Under the pieces are notes generated by a model, which searched no databases, was not told where the DNA came from, and saw only the letters and a program-made list of their open reading frames with translations. From assembly GCA_963751615.1 (NCBI GenBank), contig CAVVVG010000005.1, forward strand, positions 620,001 through 684,000: DNA of 64,000 bases, read 5' to 3'. Shown in pieces: positions 1 to 8,997 of the stretch; position 1 is the first letter of the stretch; each line of letters starts with the position of its first letter. The DNA is from Palsa-892 sp963751615 (GTDB taxonomy: Bacteria > Pseudomonadota > Alphaproteobacteria > Rhizobiales > Xanthobacteraceae). The position numbers and the translations under genes are program-made.

Positions 1-879
1 GATTTTCTTGCCGAGATCGCTGGCGAGGTCGCGCACAATTCGTGGTAGTTTGGACCAGGCACTTCCGATCGGCTGCATTCGCGTTTTGATCACGCCTTCT
101 TGCAACTCGGCGGTAACATTGGAAAGCCGCTGCAAGGATGCCTTGAATTCTGTATCCTGATTGCGCCGCATTATTTCGAGCAACTGATTGCGCGTAAGCA
201 CGAGCTCCGAAACCATTGTCATCAATCGTTCGAGAGTTTCGACCTGTACGCGAAGCGTCTGTGCCTTCGACGTTTCTTCGCGCTGCTCGTCCTCGCGGCG
301 AGTTTTGACACGGCGCTCGACCAGACGTCCCTCGGACTGCGCTAACGAAGGAGGTTCGGCAAGAACACCAGGCAAACTTTCCGATCCCGGCGTTTTACGG
401 AATGCACTTTCAAGTTCATGGAGCAAAACTTCACCTGGACGCGGTGATCGCTCCAGCAACTGCGGTACAAGTCTGCCAACCGCATTCTGCTCCGATTTCA
501 CCACTGTCGCTTCGGACATCGACACAAGTTTGCCGACGAGGTCCTCGTCATTCCCGGTTGGTTCAGCATGATTGCGGTCGAGTTCGCCGAGAATAACCTT
601 GATGCGATCGATGGTTGCTAGGATCAGCGATACGGCTTCTGCGGTCACCGGCAGGCCGTCACGAAACTGGCCCATCACAGTTTCGGCAGCGTGCGTGAGC
701 GCTTCTAAACGGGGCAGGCCGAGAAACCCGCAGGTGCCCTTGATAGTGTGAACGAGCCTAAAAACGTTCGCGAGGATTTCGGTATTGTTTGGCTCCTGCT
801 CGAAGCGAACCAGCTCAACGTCAACGACATCGAGATTCTCGTTTGTCTCGGTAAGAAATTCCCGAAGAAGGTCGTCCAT
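1..879 (-). CDS. cheA: Chemotaxis histidine kinase CheA (N-terminal part, runs off left edge)
   Basis: First 293 codons of a CheA kinase; the 3' part lies outside the window. Residues 1 to about 105 are the Hpt (P1) domain, with the phosphoacceptor motif HTIKG at His44. A charged variable stretch follows, in which I cannot make out a P2 domain. The P3 dimerisation helices then begin (LMTMVSELVLTRNQLLE, then TRMQPIGSAWSKLPRIV). In the family, CheA autophosphorylates at receptor arrays and feeds CheY and CheB. ATG at 879 is chosen because it opens the canonical first Hpt helix (MDDLLREFL). It lies 169 nt downstream of chpT on the same strand, consistent with a chpT-che cluster in which cheW/cheY/cheB/cheR would follow to the left. 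Confidence 0.93.
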   Translation of the reverse strand, partial: MDDLLREFLTETNENLDVVDVELVRFEQEPNNTEILANVFRLVHTIKGTCGFLGLPRLEALTHAAETVMGQFRDGLPVTAEAVSLILATIDRIKVILGELDRNHAEPTGNDEDLVGKLVSMSEATVVKSEQNAVGRLVPQLLERSPRPGEVLLHELESAFRKTPGSESLPGVLAEPPSLAQSEGRLVERRVKTRREDEQREETSKAQTLRVQVETLERLMTMVSELVLTRNQLLEIMRRNQDTEFKASLQRLSNVTAELQEGVIKTRMQPIGSAWSKLPRIVRDLASDLGKKI

Positions 880-1048
880 GAACAGGCCCAATGCCAAACT
901 AACGCCGTGCAAAGGCGGCGCCGGTACCTCATTGGAACCACGCCGCGTCGAACGGCTATTTTCGGGCCATAACAGTTAAATTTGCTTGAAACGGTAAGGC
1001 GATTCCTCACCTCGATACCACTGAAAAAGCAGCATTTTTTGCCCGATG

Positions 1049-1687
1049 TTAGGCCGCCGCCGTGAGCACAATCGCCTCTCCCTCAGACGCGATCGAAACC
1101 TTTAGACCGGCCGCGCGAGCTATCATGCCGGCGTAGAAAGGCTGGATGACGTGGGCATCCAACGGCTCATCTGGTGTACCGGCAAGCAACGCTTCAACCT
1201 TTGGCGGTATCCGCGAATTTGGCCCCTCCGCCTGTAGCCGGAAGCCCATGGTCTCACCCTCGCCAATCGGATCCACCGTCAGCTTGCCGCCGCGCGGTAT
1301 CGCGCTCGACGCAATCAGGAGCAGATTGAGGAGAAGCTTCACGCGATTCTTTGAAAGTAGCGCGCGTGGCAAATTCCAGGCGAGGCTCAGCCGGTCATCC
1401 ACCATAAAGCCCCTCGCCACCTCGGCGGCATCACCGAGATCGATCTGGGCGCCCGCTGAACCTGCGGCACCGAAAGCAAGGCGCGCGAATTGCAGCCGGG
1501 CAGATGCCTGGCTGGCGCTTTTCCGGATAAGGTCGATGATCGGCGCCCTCTCTTTTTCGTCAGTCTCGTCGTCAAGCACTTCGAGACCATTTACAATGGC
1601 GCCTACTGGACTGATCACGTCGTGACAAACCCGCGACGAAATGAGGGCCGCTAGATCGAGTGCATCGAGACTGACCGGTTTGCTCAT
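1049..1687 (-). CDS. chpT: Histidine phosphotransferase ChpT
   Basis: 212-residue protein of the ChpT family (HPTransfase, formerly DUF2328), the cytoplasmic phosphotransferase that relays phosphate from the hybrid kinase CckA to CtrA and CpdR in alphaproteobacterial cell-cycle control. The N-terminal DHp-like helix carries the phosphoacceptor in RVCHDVISPVGAI (His22). The C-terminal half is a degenerate HATPase-like fold (LLLNLLLIASSAIPRGG; PFYAGMIARAAGL) without nucleotide-binding boxes, as expected for the family. ATG at 1687 (MSKPVSLDAL) is preferred; the frame stays open 30 codons further upstream but that extension is basic and unlike the family. Divergent from cysQ, with a 92 nt shared promoter gap. 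Confidence 0.87.
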   Translation of the reverse strand: MSKPVSLDALDLAALISSRVCHDVISPVGAIVNGLEVLDDETDEKERAPIIDLIRKSASQASARLQFARLAFGAAGSAGAQIDLGDAAEVARGFMVDDRLSLAWNLPRALLSKNRVKLLLNLLLIASSAIPRGGKLTVDPIGEGETMGFRLQAEGPNSRIPPKVEALLAGTPDEPLDAHVIQPFYAGMIARAAGLKVSIASEGEAIVLTAAA

Positions 1688-1779
1688 CGTGATGAATCCG
1701 CAATGACGAATCGGTGCGTGTGTGAGAAGACGGCGTGTGATACACCGCCACAGCCAGCCATGCCAGTCTCGGTTCAATC

Positions 1780-2601
1780 ATGACGGGGAGAAATCTCGCA
1801 CACGGAAAAGGCGAGCTTACGCGTCTGCTGGGTCCGCTTGCCGAACTCATGGCTTTAGCTGGCGGAAAAATCCTGGAGATTTCAAAAGGCGATCTCGGTA
1901 CCAGCAAAAAGCAGGACCAAAGCCCAGTCACGGCCGCGGATGTTGCGGCGGAAGAAATTCTGCGCGAGGGCCTTGCGCGGCTACTGCCCGGCGTACCCTT
2001 TATTGCGGAAGAATCGGTCGCTCGTGGTGACATACCAGAGCCAGGCCATGAATTTCTGCTCGTCGATCCGCTCGATGGCACACGTGAGTTCATTGCTGGA
2101 CGCGACGAATATGCGGTGAATGTGGGTTTGATCGTGAAGGGCGCCCCAGTTTTGGGCGCGATCTATGCCCCGGCTGAAAGAGTCATTCACGCAGGCGCCG
2201 AAGGCGCAGCCTTTCGGGCACCGCTCGCTCCCGGTGAGGCATTCAATTTGAACAGGGCTTCACCGACGCGCGCGCGGTCGCGGCCTTCCAATCTCGTCGC
2301 AGTTATAAGTCGGTCCTATCTCGACAAGGCCAGCGAAGCATTTCTTGCCGCACTGCCGATTGAGAGTCGTATTGCACTCGGATCCTCGCTCAAATTTGCA
2401 AAGCTCGCCGCGGGAGAGGCTGACGTTTACCCGCGTCTCACTTCCATCAACGAATGGGATGTGGCCGCAGGCCACGCGTTGCTAGTGGCCGCGGGTGGTA
2501 GAGTCGAGACGCCTGAAGGGAGGCCTATGCAGTATGGGCACAAGGCAAAAAATTTCCAATTGGAAACGTTCGTCGCTTGGGGCGCAAAAGCTGATCAGTG
2601 A
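1780..2601 (+). CDS. cysQ: 3'(2'),5'-bisphosphate nucleotidase CysQ
   Basis: 273-residue inositol-monophosphatase-superfamily enzyme that hydrolyses 3'-phosphoadenosine 5'-phosphate to AMP and phosphate, recycling the by-product of sulfate assimilation and sulfotransfer. The metal/substrate motifs are all present: the EES box (FIAEESVARG), the DPLDGTREF box and the C-terminal WDVAAGHALL box. Length matches the family (about 250-280). The start ATG at 1780 has no strong Shine-Dalgarno. Cytoplasmic, no signal peptide. It shares a short divergent promoter region with chpT, which says nothing specific about function. Confidence 0.94.
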   Translation: MTGRNLAHGKGELTRLLGPLAELMALAGGKILEISKGDLGTSKKQDQSPVTAADVAAEEILREGLARLLPGVPFIAEESVARGDIPEPGHEFLLVDPLDGTREFIAGRDEYAVNVGLIVKGAPVLGAIYAPAERVIHAGAEGAAFRAPLAPGEAFNLNRASPTRARSRPSNLVAVISRSYLDKASEAFLAALPIESRIALGSSLKFAKLAAGEADVYPRLTSINEWDVAAGHALLVAAGGRVETPEGRPMQYGHKAKNFQLETFVAWGAKADQ

Positions 2602-2972
2602 GCGGGTCTGCGCGAGTGTTTCGGCCAGCCAGTTTCCACTGCGGCAATCACTTCCTCAGTCTTGCTAGAAGGTCTTTCCGGTTTTCCTCGTCCGTAAATA
2701 GAAACAGGCGGCCGCAACACCTGTTGCGATAGGCCCAGTTACTACGAATAGGGCAATGCGCGCGCCGAAATGCACTGCGCAAATTTCGCTGTCCCGGCCA
2801 TTGCTTGCCACGAGATTCCCTTTTGGCCTCCGAACCGTCAGACTGCGAAAACAGTTTCCGCAGTGATTCGCCGGCGTAATGCTTCACCCATAAGCCTAGA
2901 ATTTTGGGGTACGCGGGGGGTTAAAAGGCCAAACCGACCTTCATTTGATCTCGTTTCAGCTGGAGAACTCGC
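2602..2972. other. Intergenic region, possible tiny membrane ORF
   Basis: 371 nt between cysQ and eipA. The only coding hint is a minus-strand frame from GTG 2811 to the stop at 2665 (48 codons) with one hydrophobic helix (ALFVVTGPIATGVAAACFY) and a basic end. It lacks a clear ribosome site and an upstream in-frame stop blocks any longer N-terminus. I give that ORF about 0.25. Otherwise the gap should hold the eipA promoter; eipA's ribosome site (GGAG) is at its right end. Confidence 0.35.
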
Positions 2973-3539
2973 ATGCCGTTTCTACGCTCGATTGCCTTCC
3001 TTATCGCTCTGTTCTTCATTGGTTTCGCTGGTTCAGCGGCACATGCTCAGCAGCCTGCAACATATTCTTCGAATGAACTGATCAATGCCGGGCACCAATT
3101 CTTCGGCACGGTTTCGCGCGACCTTGCCCTGGTAATCGAGCAGGCCTTTAGCAAATGGGGCCAACCAAACGGCTATATCCTCGGTCAGGAAGCTTCGGGC
3201 GCGATCACGGTCGGCCTGCGTTACGGGGAAGGCACGCTTTATACGCGTAACGCCGGTGACACGAAGGTATTCTGGCAGGGTCCCTCACTCGGTTTTGATC
3301 TTGGCGCCGACGGGGCACGGACTATGATGCTCGTTTACAAAATGCCTCGGGTTGATGCCATTTTCACCCGGTTCCTGGGAATTTCTGGATCTGCCTATTT
3401 TATAGGGGGCTTTGGCGCGACCGCCCTCACTATGGACAACATGGTAATAGTGCCCATTCGCTCAGGCATTGGACTACGGCTGGGAGCCAATATCGGCTAT
3501 CTGAAATTCACGCCAAGCGCGACTTGGAACCCGTTCTGA
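2973..3539 (+). CDS. eipA: DUF1134 envelope protein EipA
   Basis: 188-residue secreted protein of the DUF1134/EipA family, an alphaproteobacterial envelope-integrity factor (named in Brucella). A Sec signal peptide (MPFLRSIAFLIALFFIGFAG...AHAQQ) covers residues 1-26. The mature part shows the family's conserved glycine-rich blocks: GQEASGAITVGLRYGEG, WQGPSLGFDLGADG and SGSAYFIGGFGATAL. It ends in LKFTPSATWNPF, the usual C-terminus. Length is full. The ATG is preceded by CTGGAGAACTCGC. It acts in the periplasm; its molecular activity is not established in general. Confidence 0.88.
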   Translation: MPFLRSIAFLIALFFIGFAGSAAHAQQPATYSSNELINAGHQFFGTVSRDLALVIEQAFSKWGQPNGYILGQEASGAITVGLRYGEGTLYTRNAGDTKVFWQGPSLGFDLGADGARTMMLVYKMPRVDAIFTRFLGISGSAYFIGGFGATALTMDNMVIVPIRSGIGLRLGANIGYLKFTPSATWNPF

Positions 3540-3695
3540 GCCATTTCGACTGTGAGCTTCCATATCAGTAGTATGAACACCAGGAGGTCGCATTTCGGCC
3601 TCCCGCCAAGATTAGTAATCGACTAGGATATCAAGATTGGTGGCGTACGTGTCATTCGGGGGCGATATCTTGTTTCATGGCGTGAGACCCACAGC

Positions 3696-4991
3696 ATGAT
3701 CGAAATGATCATGTTTTTCGCTCTTGGATTTTTAACGGCGAGCTTGATCGCTCTCGTATTGCTTTCGGCCGTATGGCATCGGGCTGTTCGTCTCACTACC
3801 AAACGCATCGAAGGCGCAATCCCCGTCTCCATGGCCGAGATCCAGGCCGACAAGGATCAGTTGCGCGCCGAGTTTGCGATGTCCACGCGACGCCTCGAGA
3901 CGAGCGTCGAGCAATTGAAACTCAAAACCACTGAGCAATTTGCCGAGATCGGCCGCAAAAACAATACGATCCGCCGCCTAAAAACGGAGACGGAAGAGAA
4001 GACGGCCGAAGTGGCTTCTCTCGAGGCACAAGAACGGATGCTCCGCGAGAAATTGGCAAGCACCGAACAGGAGCTCGCGCTGAAATCAAAGGAACTTCAC
4101 GAAGCGGAATCCCAGCTTGCCCTCAGGGCTTCCGAAATCGCGCAGATTGCCCGCACACTTAACGACAAGACGGCGGAAGCGGATAGCAAGCAGTTGCAAA
4201 TCGCCGCGCTCGAAAATCAGTGCAGCAGCCTGAAAGATCAAATCGACAGCCTTGAACGGGAAGTCGCCACCACCGAGGAACGGATGGTCGAAGAACGCGG
4301 CGCCGCCGATCACGCATCGCGCACACTCATCGACGAGCGTAGCCGCGCCGAAACTCTTATCTCCCGCCTTGCGGAAATGGAGAGCCAAGTCATGCAGGGA
4401 GGTCTCCAGGCCGAGAATCTTTCACGCAATATTGCGAGCCTGGAAACCGAAGCACGACGTCAGGCTGAGCTCGCAGCGCAACGTGAGGCCAAGTTAACGG
4501 GCCATGTCGCCCACCGGGAGGCAGAGCTGATTGAAGCCCGCCAACAGATCGAAAACAACCGTGTGGAAGCGCTGGCTCTTCATCACGAAATCGAAACCCT
4601 AACCCGTTCCTTTAACGCGACGATCGAGGCTTTGAAGTCGGAGAAATCCATGAACGAAGGTGCACTCGCCCAAGTGCGCGAAGACCGCGACCGGCTGCAG
4701 CAGGAAGTAGCAACACTGAAACAGCAGGCTGATTCCACGTGGCAAAACGAGCGGGTCGAAAGCGCCCTCTTGCGCGAACGTATCAACGATGTGGCGGCGG
4801 AAGTTGTCCGCCTCGCGGCCAATCTCGAAGGCACGAATTCACCCATCCAGCGCATTCTAGAACAGCCCGCTGCTCCGGGCAGCCGGCCAAATGGCAGCGG
4901 ACGCACGAGCGATAACGTCGAGACAAACGATCTTAACAGACCGGTATCTCTCGCCGACCGGATCCGCGCCCTTCAGCGCACGCGAACCTAA
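3696..4991 (+). CDS. Membrane-anchored long coiled-coil protein
   Basis: 431 residues. One N-terminal transmembrane helix (residues about 4-28, MFFALGFLTASLIALVLLSAVW) is followed by a basic patch. From about residue 50 to 375 there is nearly continuous heptad-rich coiled coil (EQLKLKTTEQFAEIG, LESQ/ALEN/SLER repeats). The tail is Ser/Pro/Asn-rich and ends in LADRIRALQRTRT. I recognise it as a protein conserved in Hyphomicrobiales (note SAVWHRAVRLTTKRIE and MAEIQADKDQLRAEF) but know no function. By topology it would be anchored with the coiled coil in the cytoplasm. No obvious operon partner: eipA is 156 nt upstream and modA 174 nt downstream. Confidence 0.8.
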   Translation: MIEMIMFFALGFLTASLIALVLLSAVWHRAVRLTTKRIEGAIPVSMAEIQADKDQLRAEFAMSTRRLETSVEQLKLKTTEQFAEIGRKNNTIRRLKTETEEKTAEVASLEAQERMLREKLASTEQELALKSKELHEAESQLALRASEIAQIARTLNDKTAEADSKQLQIAALENQCSSLKDQIDSLEREVATTEERMVEERGAADHASRTLIDERSRAETLISRLAEMESQVMQGGLQAENLSRNIASLETEARRQAELAAQREAKLTGHVAHREAELIEARQQIENNRVEALALHHEIETLTRSFNATIEALKSEKSMNEGALAQVREDRDRLQQEVATLKQQADSTWQNERVESALLRERINDVAAEVVRLAANLEGTNSPIQRILEQPAAPGSRPNGSGRTSDNVETNDLNRPVSLADRIRALQRTRT

Positions 4992-5165
4992 TCTTTCCGG
5001 CCGGTGCCGGGGTTGAATCAGACGGTCATTTCGGCCAAGATTTTTAAATCATACGCTGAGGACCGCCGGAGAAGGCGGCAATGGATCCTGCGCTCGTTCG
5101 ATGGAACAAGCAGCGGCATTCTCGACATCCACGTTAAAAGAGGCAGATGCCTCCGAAGAGAAGCC

Positions 5166-5966
5166 ATGCACTCGCACGTCCGTACTGCTGTCGCCGGTTT
5201 GTTATGCGCCATATTTGTATTCGCAAAATACTCACCGTTGGCCGCACGCGAACAACCTGTCGTGGTGTTTTCGGCTGCAAGCCTGAAAAATGCACTCGAT
5301 GAAATCTCAACCTTATGGACCAAAAAATCCGGTACGCCGGTAAAAATCAGTTATGCGGCTAGCAATGCGCTTGCAAAACAAATCGAGGAAGGCGCACCTG
5401 CCGATCTGTTTGTCTCCGCCAATATCGATTGGATGGATTACCTCGAAACAAAAAATCTTGTGAAACCCCATACTCGCCTGAATCTGCTTGGCAATTCCAT
5501 TGTGCTGATTGCCGCCCGAGACTGGAGCATGGATCGGTTCGATATCGCGCCTGGTTTTCCGCTTGCCACGCTGTTGGGCGACGGCCGGTTGGCGATGGCC
5601 AATGTAGTAAGCGTGCCGGCGGGCAAATACGGAAGGGCGGCACTGGAAACGCTTGGCGTGTGGAGTTCCGTGTCAAACAAATTGGCGGAGACAGAAAATG
5701 TACGCGCCGCGCTTACGCTGGTTGCGCGCGGAGAAACTCCGCTCGGTATTGTCTACAAAACAGATGCAATGGCTGAGCCAACCGTGAAGATCGTGGGCAT
5801 TTTTCCGGCTGACAGTCACCCTCCGATTGTATATTCGGTGGCCATAACTGCAAACTCAAAAAACCCGAAAGGCGAAGAATTTCTTCACTATCTATCTGGC
5901 CCGCAAGCGACGCCCGTTTTTGAAAAGAATGGGTTCAATGTGCTTGCCACTAGATCGTCGAACTGA
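5166..5966 (+). CDS. modA: Molybdate ABC transporter, periplasmic binding protein ModA
   Basis: 266-residue substrate-binding protein. The signal peptide is residues 1-27 (TAVAGLLCAIFVFAKYSPLAA). Oxyanion-site motifs follow: VVVFSAASLKNALDEI, ISYAASNALAKQIEEGAPADLFVSAN and the C-terminal IVYSVAI...FLHYLSGPQA. It binds molybdate (and tungstate) in the periplasm and hands it to ModB/ModC. ATG at 5166 (MHSHVRTAV) is chosen because it begins directly before the signal peptide; the frame is open 54 codons upstream with an implausible basic extension. Its TGA overlaps the ATG of modB by one base, so the two are translationally coupled. Confidence 0.94.
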   Translation: MHSHVRTAVAGLLCAIFVFAKYSPLAAREQPVVVFSAASLKNALDEISTLWTKKSGTPVKISYAASNALAKQIEEGAPADLFVSANIDWMDYLETKNLVKPHTRLNLLGNSIVLIAARDWSMDRFDIAPGFPLATLLGDGRLAMANVVSVPAGKYGRAALETLGVWSSVSNKLAETENVRAALTLVARGETPLGIVYKTDAMAEPTVKIVGIFPADSHPPIVYSVAITANSKNPKGEEFLHYLSGPQATPVFEKNGFNVLATRSSN

Positions 5967-6667
5967 TGAGCGACTGGTTTAATTTTACGGCGGACGAGTT
6001 AGAGGCGATCCGTCTCAGCCTGAAGGTTGCGAGCATCGGTACGCTTGCAAGTTTGCCCATCGGTATATTCGCGGCCTATGCCTTGGCGCGATTGCGCTTT
6101 CCTGGAAAGTTTCTATTTGATGCCCTCGTGCATCTCCCGCTCGTATTACCTCCAGTCGTGACCGGCTACTTATTGCTGCTTTTATTTGGAAAGAAAGGGC
6201 CTGCAGGTAGATTTCTGGAAGCCTCGCTCGGCATTGTGTTTTCATTCCGTTGGACAGGCGCCGCGCTTGCCGCTGCGGTCATGGGATTCCCCTTGCTCGT
6301 GCGTGCAATCCGGCTGTCATTCGAGGCCGCCGATCGGCGTCTAGAGGATGCCGCACACACGCTAGGAGCGAATTCGGCAATTGTTTTCTTGACTGTTACC
6401 TTGCCCCTCGCCCTGCCCGGGATTCTCGCGGGACTGGTCCTTGCCTTCGCCAAGGCGCTTGGCGAATTCGGTGCAACAATCACGTTCGTCTCAAACATAC
6501 CTGGCGAGACGCGGACACTGCCAACAGCGATTTATACCTACACACAAGTACCGGGCGGCGATTCGAACGCAGCGCGTCTAGTGATCGTCGCTGCCCTGCT
6601 TTCGCTCGCGGCACTTGTCGTTTCCGAGTTTCTTTCGCGACGGATTACGGCGCGCATCGCAGGCTAG
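5966..6667 (+). CDS. modB: Molybdate ABC transporter permease ModB
   Basis: 233 residues, about five transmembrane helices, inner membrane. It contains PPVVTGYLLLLLFGKKGPAGR, typical of ModB, and an EAA-type coupling loop (EDAAHTLGANSAIVFLTVTL) ending in ALGEFGATITFVSNIPGETRTLP, a near-signature of molybdate permeases. It forms the channel for molybdate with two ModC ATPases. It overlaps modA by one base and is followed by modC after 3 nt, so modABC is a single operon. Confidence 0.95.
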   Translation: MSDWFNFTADELEAIRLSLKVASIGTLASLPIGIFAAYALARLRFPGKFLFDALVHLPLVLPPVVTGYLLLLLFGKKGPAGRFLEASLGIVFSFRWTGAALAAAVMGFPLLVRAIRLSFEAADRRLEDAAHTLGANSAIVFLTVTLPLALPGILAGLVLAFAKALGEFGATITFVSNIPGETRTLPTAIYTYTQVPGGDSNAARLVIVAALLSLAALVVSEFLSRRITARIAG

Positions 6668-6670
6668 AAA

Positions 6671-7324
6671 ATGTTCGATGTCACGTTGAAAAAAAAGCTC
6701 GGAGATTTCTCGCTAGACGCGGCGTTTAAGAGTGATACGCCGGTGACCGCGCTCTGCGGTCCTTCCGGGGCAGGGAAAACGACTGTCGTATGCGCCATCG
6801 CAGGATTGATCAGGCCCAACAGCGGAAAAGTTATGATTGCGGGCGAGCGGCTGTTCGATTCAGAGGATTCGTTCGAAGTCCCAGTCCATCGCAGGAATGT
6901 CCGCGTTGTATTTCAGGAAAGCCGCCTGTTTCCGCATCTCAACGTGAAACAAAACCTACTTTATGGCCGCTGGCTCGCTGGCAAGAACGCACTACCCGCA
7001 CTCGACGAAGTCGTGCGATTACTTGCGTTGGAAAACCTGCTCTCTCGCAGGCCACGCACGCTCTCTGGCGGCGAACGCCAACGCGTCGCCATCGGCCGTG
7101 CTCTGCTCGCGGATCCGAGAGCACTGTTACTCGACGAGCCGCTCGCCTCCCTCGATCAAACGCGTAAGCAGGAAATTTTTCCCTATCTCGAAAAGCTCAT
7201 ACGGGCGGCAAAAATTCCGATCCTCTACGTCAGCCATGCGCGCGATGAAATTGAACGGCTGGCAAACACCATTGTCGTGCTCGACGAAGGTCACGTGAAA
7301 TCGGTTGAGAAAATTCGCGGCTAG
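6671..7324 (+). CDS. modC: Molybdate ABC transporter ATPase ModC (short form without TOBE domain)
   Basis: 217-residue ABC ATPase. Walker A is GPSGAGKTT (residues about 30-38), the Q-loop is VVFQESRLFPHLNV, the signature LSGGERQRVAIGRAL, Walker B ALLLDEPLASLD and the switch His is in YVSHARDE. It energises molybdate import by ModB. Many ModC proteins are about 350 residues and carry a C-terminal molybdate-binding TOBE/MOP regulatory domain. This one stops soon after the ATPase fold, so it would lack that sensing module. Its stop codon is interleaved with that of the convergent gene on the other strand (shared CTAG at 7321-7324). Confidence 0.93.
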   Translation: MFDVTLKKKLGDFSLDAAFKSDTPVTALCGPSGAGKTTVVCAIAGLIRPNSGKVMIAGERLFDSEDSFEVPVHRRNVRVVFQESRLFPHLNVKQNLLYGRWLAGKNALPALDEVVRLLALENLLSRRPRTLSGGERQRVAIGRALLADPRALLLDEPLASLDQTRKQEIFPYLEKLIRAAKIPILYVSHARDEIERLANTIVVLDEGHVKSVEKIRG

Positions 7325-8343
7325 CTTGCGACGCGCACGAGTTGCTTGCCGAAGTTCTTTCCCTTCAGCACGCCAATGAATGCCTCCGGCGCCTTCTCGA
7401 GCCCATCGACAATGTCCTCGCGATACTTGATTTTCCCCTCGCGTAGCCACTGTCCCATATCGCGATAGAAATCATTCACCTGCGCGGCAAAGTCCGAAAC
7501 GATGAAGCCCCGCAAAGTCAGCCGTTTTCTTAGCACGGCGCCCATCAGCATCGGGGTACGATCCGGGCCCGGCGGCAGCGCCGTGTCATTATAATGCGCG
7601 ACGATCCCACACACCGGCACACGCGCGAAATCGTTCAGCAGCAAAAATACAGCATCCCACACGGCCCCGCCGACATTCTCGAAATATACATCGATGCCGT
7701 TAGGGCAGGCCGTCTTCAATTTCGCCGCCATATCGGGCGAGCGGTGATCGATTGCCGCATCGAAGCCAAGTTCTTTCACGATGTAGTCACATTTTTCCTT
7801 GCCGCCCGCAATGCCGACGGCGCGCGCGTCCTTGATCTTTGCGATCTGCCCGACCGCTGACCCGACAGGGCCTGAAGCCGCCGCAACGACAACGGTTTCA
7901 TTCGGCTTCGGCTGGCCGATGACAAGCAGACCCATGTACGCAGTCATTCCGGGCATACCAAGCACGCCCAGCGCTGTTTGCACCGGCGCTTTTTTCGGAT
8001 CAAGCTTCACGAGCCCCATGCCCTTAGATAGCGCGTATTCCTGCCACCCCGCATAAGAAAGAACGATGTCGCCAGACTTGAAGTCCTTGTGATTTGAAGT
8101 GACGACTTCACTCACAGTACCGCCGACCATCACTTCGCCCGGCTCGACGGGCTTGGCGTAGGATTTTGCAGCGCTCATCCGTCCACGCATATAGGGATCA
8201 AGCGATAGCCATAGTGTCCTTAGCAGCACCTCGCCTTCACCGGGCCCCTTCACTTCCGTTTGCGTCAGCTTGAAATTGCTGGGCTTTGGCTCTCCCTCGG
8301 GACGTGAAGTAAGCACGATTTGTCGGTTGGTGACGCTGGCCAT
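7321..8343 (-). CDS. NADP-dependent zinc-free alkenal/one reductase (MDR superfamily, CurA/PTGR-like)
   Basis: 340-residue medium-chain reductase of the leukotriene B4 12-hydroxydehydrogenase/curcumin-reductase group. The N-terminal GroES-like domain has DPYMRGRMS and VMVGGTVSEVV. The Rossmann domain has the glycine motif AAASGPVGSAVGQIAKI and the NADP-binding GGKEKCDYI. The family hallmark FENVGGAVWDAVF is present, and the usual zinc ligands of alcohol dehydrogenases are absent. It likely reduces alpha,beta-unsaturated carbonyls; the actual substrate is unknown. The ATG at 8343 is preceded by a GGAG-type site. Tail-to-tail with modC, overlapping by 4 nt. Confidence 0.88.
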   Translation of the reverse strand: MASVTNRQIVLTSRPEGEPKPSNFKLTQTEVKGPGEGEVLLRTLWLSLDPYMRGRMSAAKSYAKPVEPGEVMVGGTVSEVVTSNHKDFKSGDIVLSYAGWQEYALSKGMGLVKLDPKKAPVQTALGVLGMPGMTAYMGLLVIGQPKPNETVVVAAASGPVGSAVGQIAKIKDARAVGIAGGKEKCDYIVKELGFDAAIDHRSPDMAAKLKTACPNGIDVYFENVGGAVWDAVFLLLNDFARVPVCGIVAHYNDTALPPGPDRTPMLMGAVLRKRLTLRGFIVSDFAAQVNDFYRDMGQWLREGKIKYREDIVDGLEKAPEAFIGVLKGKNFGKQLVRVAS

Positions 8344-8697
8344 CGGTATCTCCTGGTGCTGCGGACCCTGCTACAAACGCTGGGTTCTCGCGAGTCGAGA
8401 ACTAAATCCAAAAGCCCGCACGATGCAATCGAATTCGCCTTTGCTTAGTCTTGGGTCAGAATCGGAAATGCGGCCCATTGGAACCGCTCCTGAGTGCCAG
8501 AAGCCCATCCCGATTAAACTGGCGTCTCGTGAGAGCCAGTTTGCGGATAGGTTGGCGTTTATTTTCTAATAATTTTACCAATGTTTTGAGGCGTTAAGCC
8601 TGAAGTGCCTAAGACTTTATTGAGTGCCTAAGGATGATCTCAATTCTCAACAGCCATAAAGACGGCTCTCGCACAAGATTATCTATTGGAGGCGAAC
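8344..8697. other. Intergenic region upstream of the Flp pilin gene
   Basis: 354 nt with no convincing gene. Near 8607-8635 GTGCCTAAG occurs twice in close succession, and a weak hairpin CTGGC...GCCAG sits near 8520-8540. The right end carries a good ribosome site (TTGGAGGCGAAC) before flp. Promoters for the reductase (minus) and for flp (plus) must lie here, but I cannot place -35/-10 boxes with confidence. Confidence 0.5.
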
Positions 8698-8856
8698 ATG
8701 AGCAAGGTGCATAACTTCCTTCGCGACGAGAACGGCGCAACCGCAATCGAGTATGGTCTAATCGCTGCGTGTATCTCGGTCGCAATTATTGCGGCGGTGC
8801 AGTCTATTGGCACGAGCCTCAACTCGACATTTACGTCGGTTTCGAACGCTCTCTAA
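8698..8856 (+). CDS. Flp-family type IVb pilin (orphan)
   Basis: 52-residue pilin precursor. A short basic leader (MSKVHNFLRDENG) precedes the conserved prepilin-peptidase junction: cleavage is expected after Gly13, giving ATAIEYGLIA with the invariant Glu at +5 of the mature protein. One hydrophobic helix (YGLIAACISVAIIAAVQSIG) and a Ser/Thr-rich end follow. The TTGGAGGCGAAC ribosome site is ideal. Flp pilins are assembled by Tad machinery; no tad or cpa gene is in this window, so this is either an unlinked pilin or an extra copy. Followed by a small secreted protein 141 nt downstream. Confidence 0.92.
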   Translation: MSKVHNFLRDENGATAIEYGLIAACISVAIIAAVQSIGTSLNSTFTSVSNAL

Positions 8857-8997
8857 TATTCGAACCAGATTGTCTTTGTGCCACGCAAAGATGATAGCTG
8901 GCCGCGGAGCCCTGTGTTTTTCCGAAGTGCTGCTCATGACGCCGCGGGAATTCTTTCGCCCGCACTGTGGAAGGACATTTACGAAAGGAGTTTTGTT

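Noticed and set aside
188..596. Plus-strand open frames across 100-970
   Set aside because: They are antisense to the clear CheA frame with its Hpt motif.
2648..2887. 79-codon minus-strand ORF
   Set aside because: Competes with a more hydrophobic frame in the same place; neither has a ribosome site.
5004..5165. 54-codon N-terminal extension of ModA
   Set aside because: Would place an Arg-rich segment before a perfectly positioned signal peptide; the internal ATG with GAAGAGAAG is preferred.
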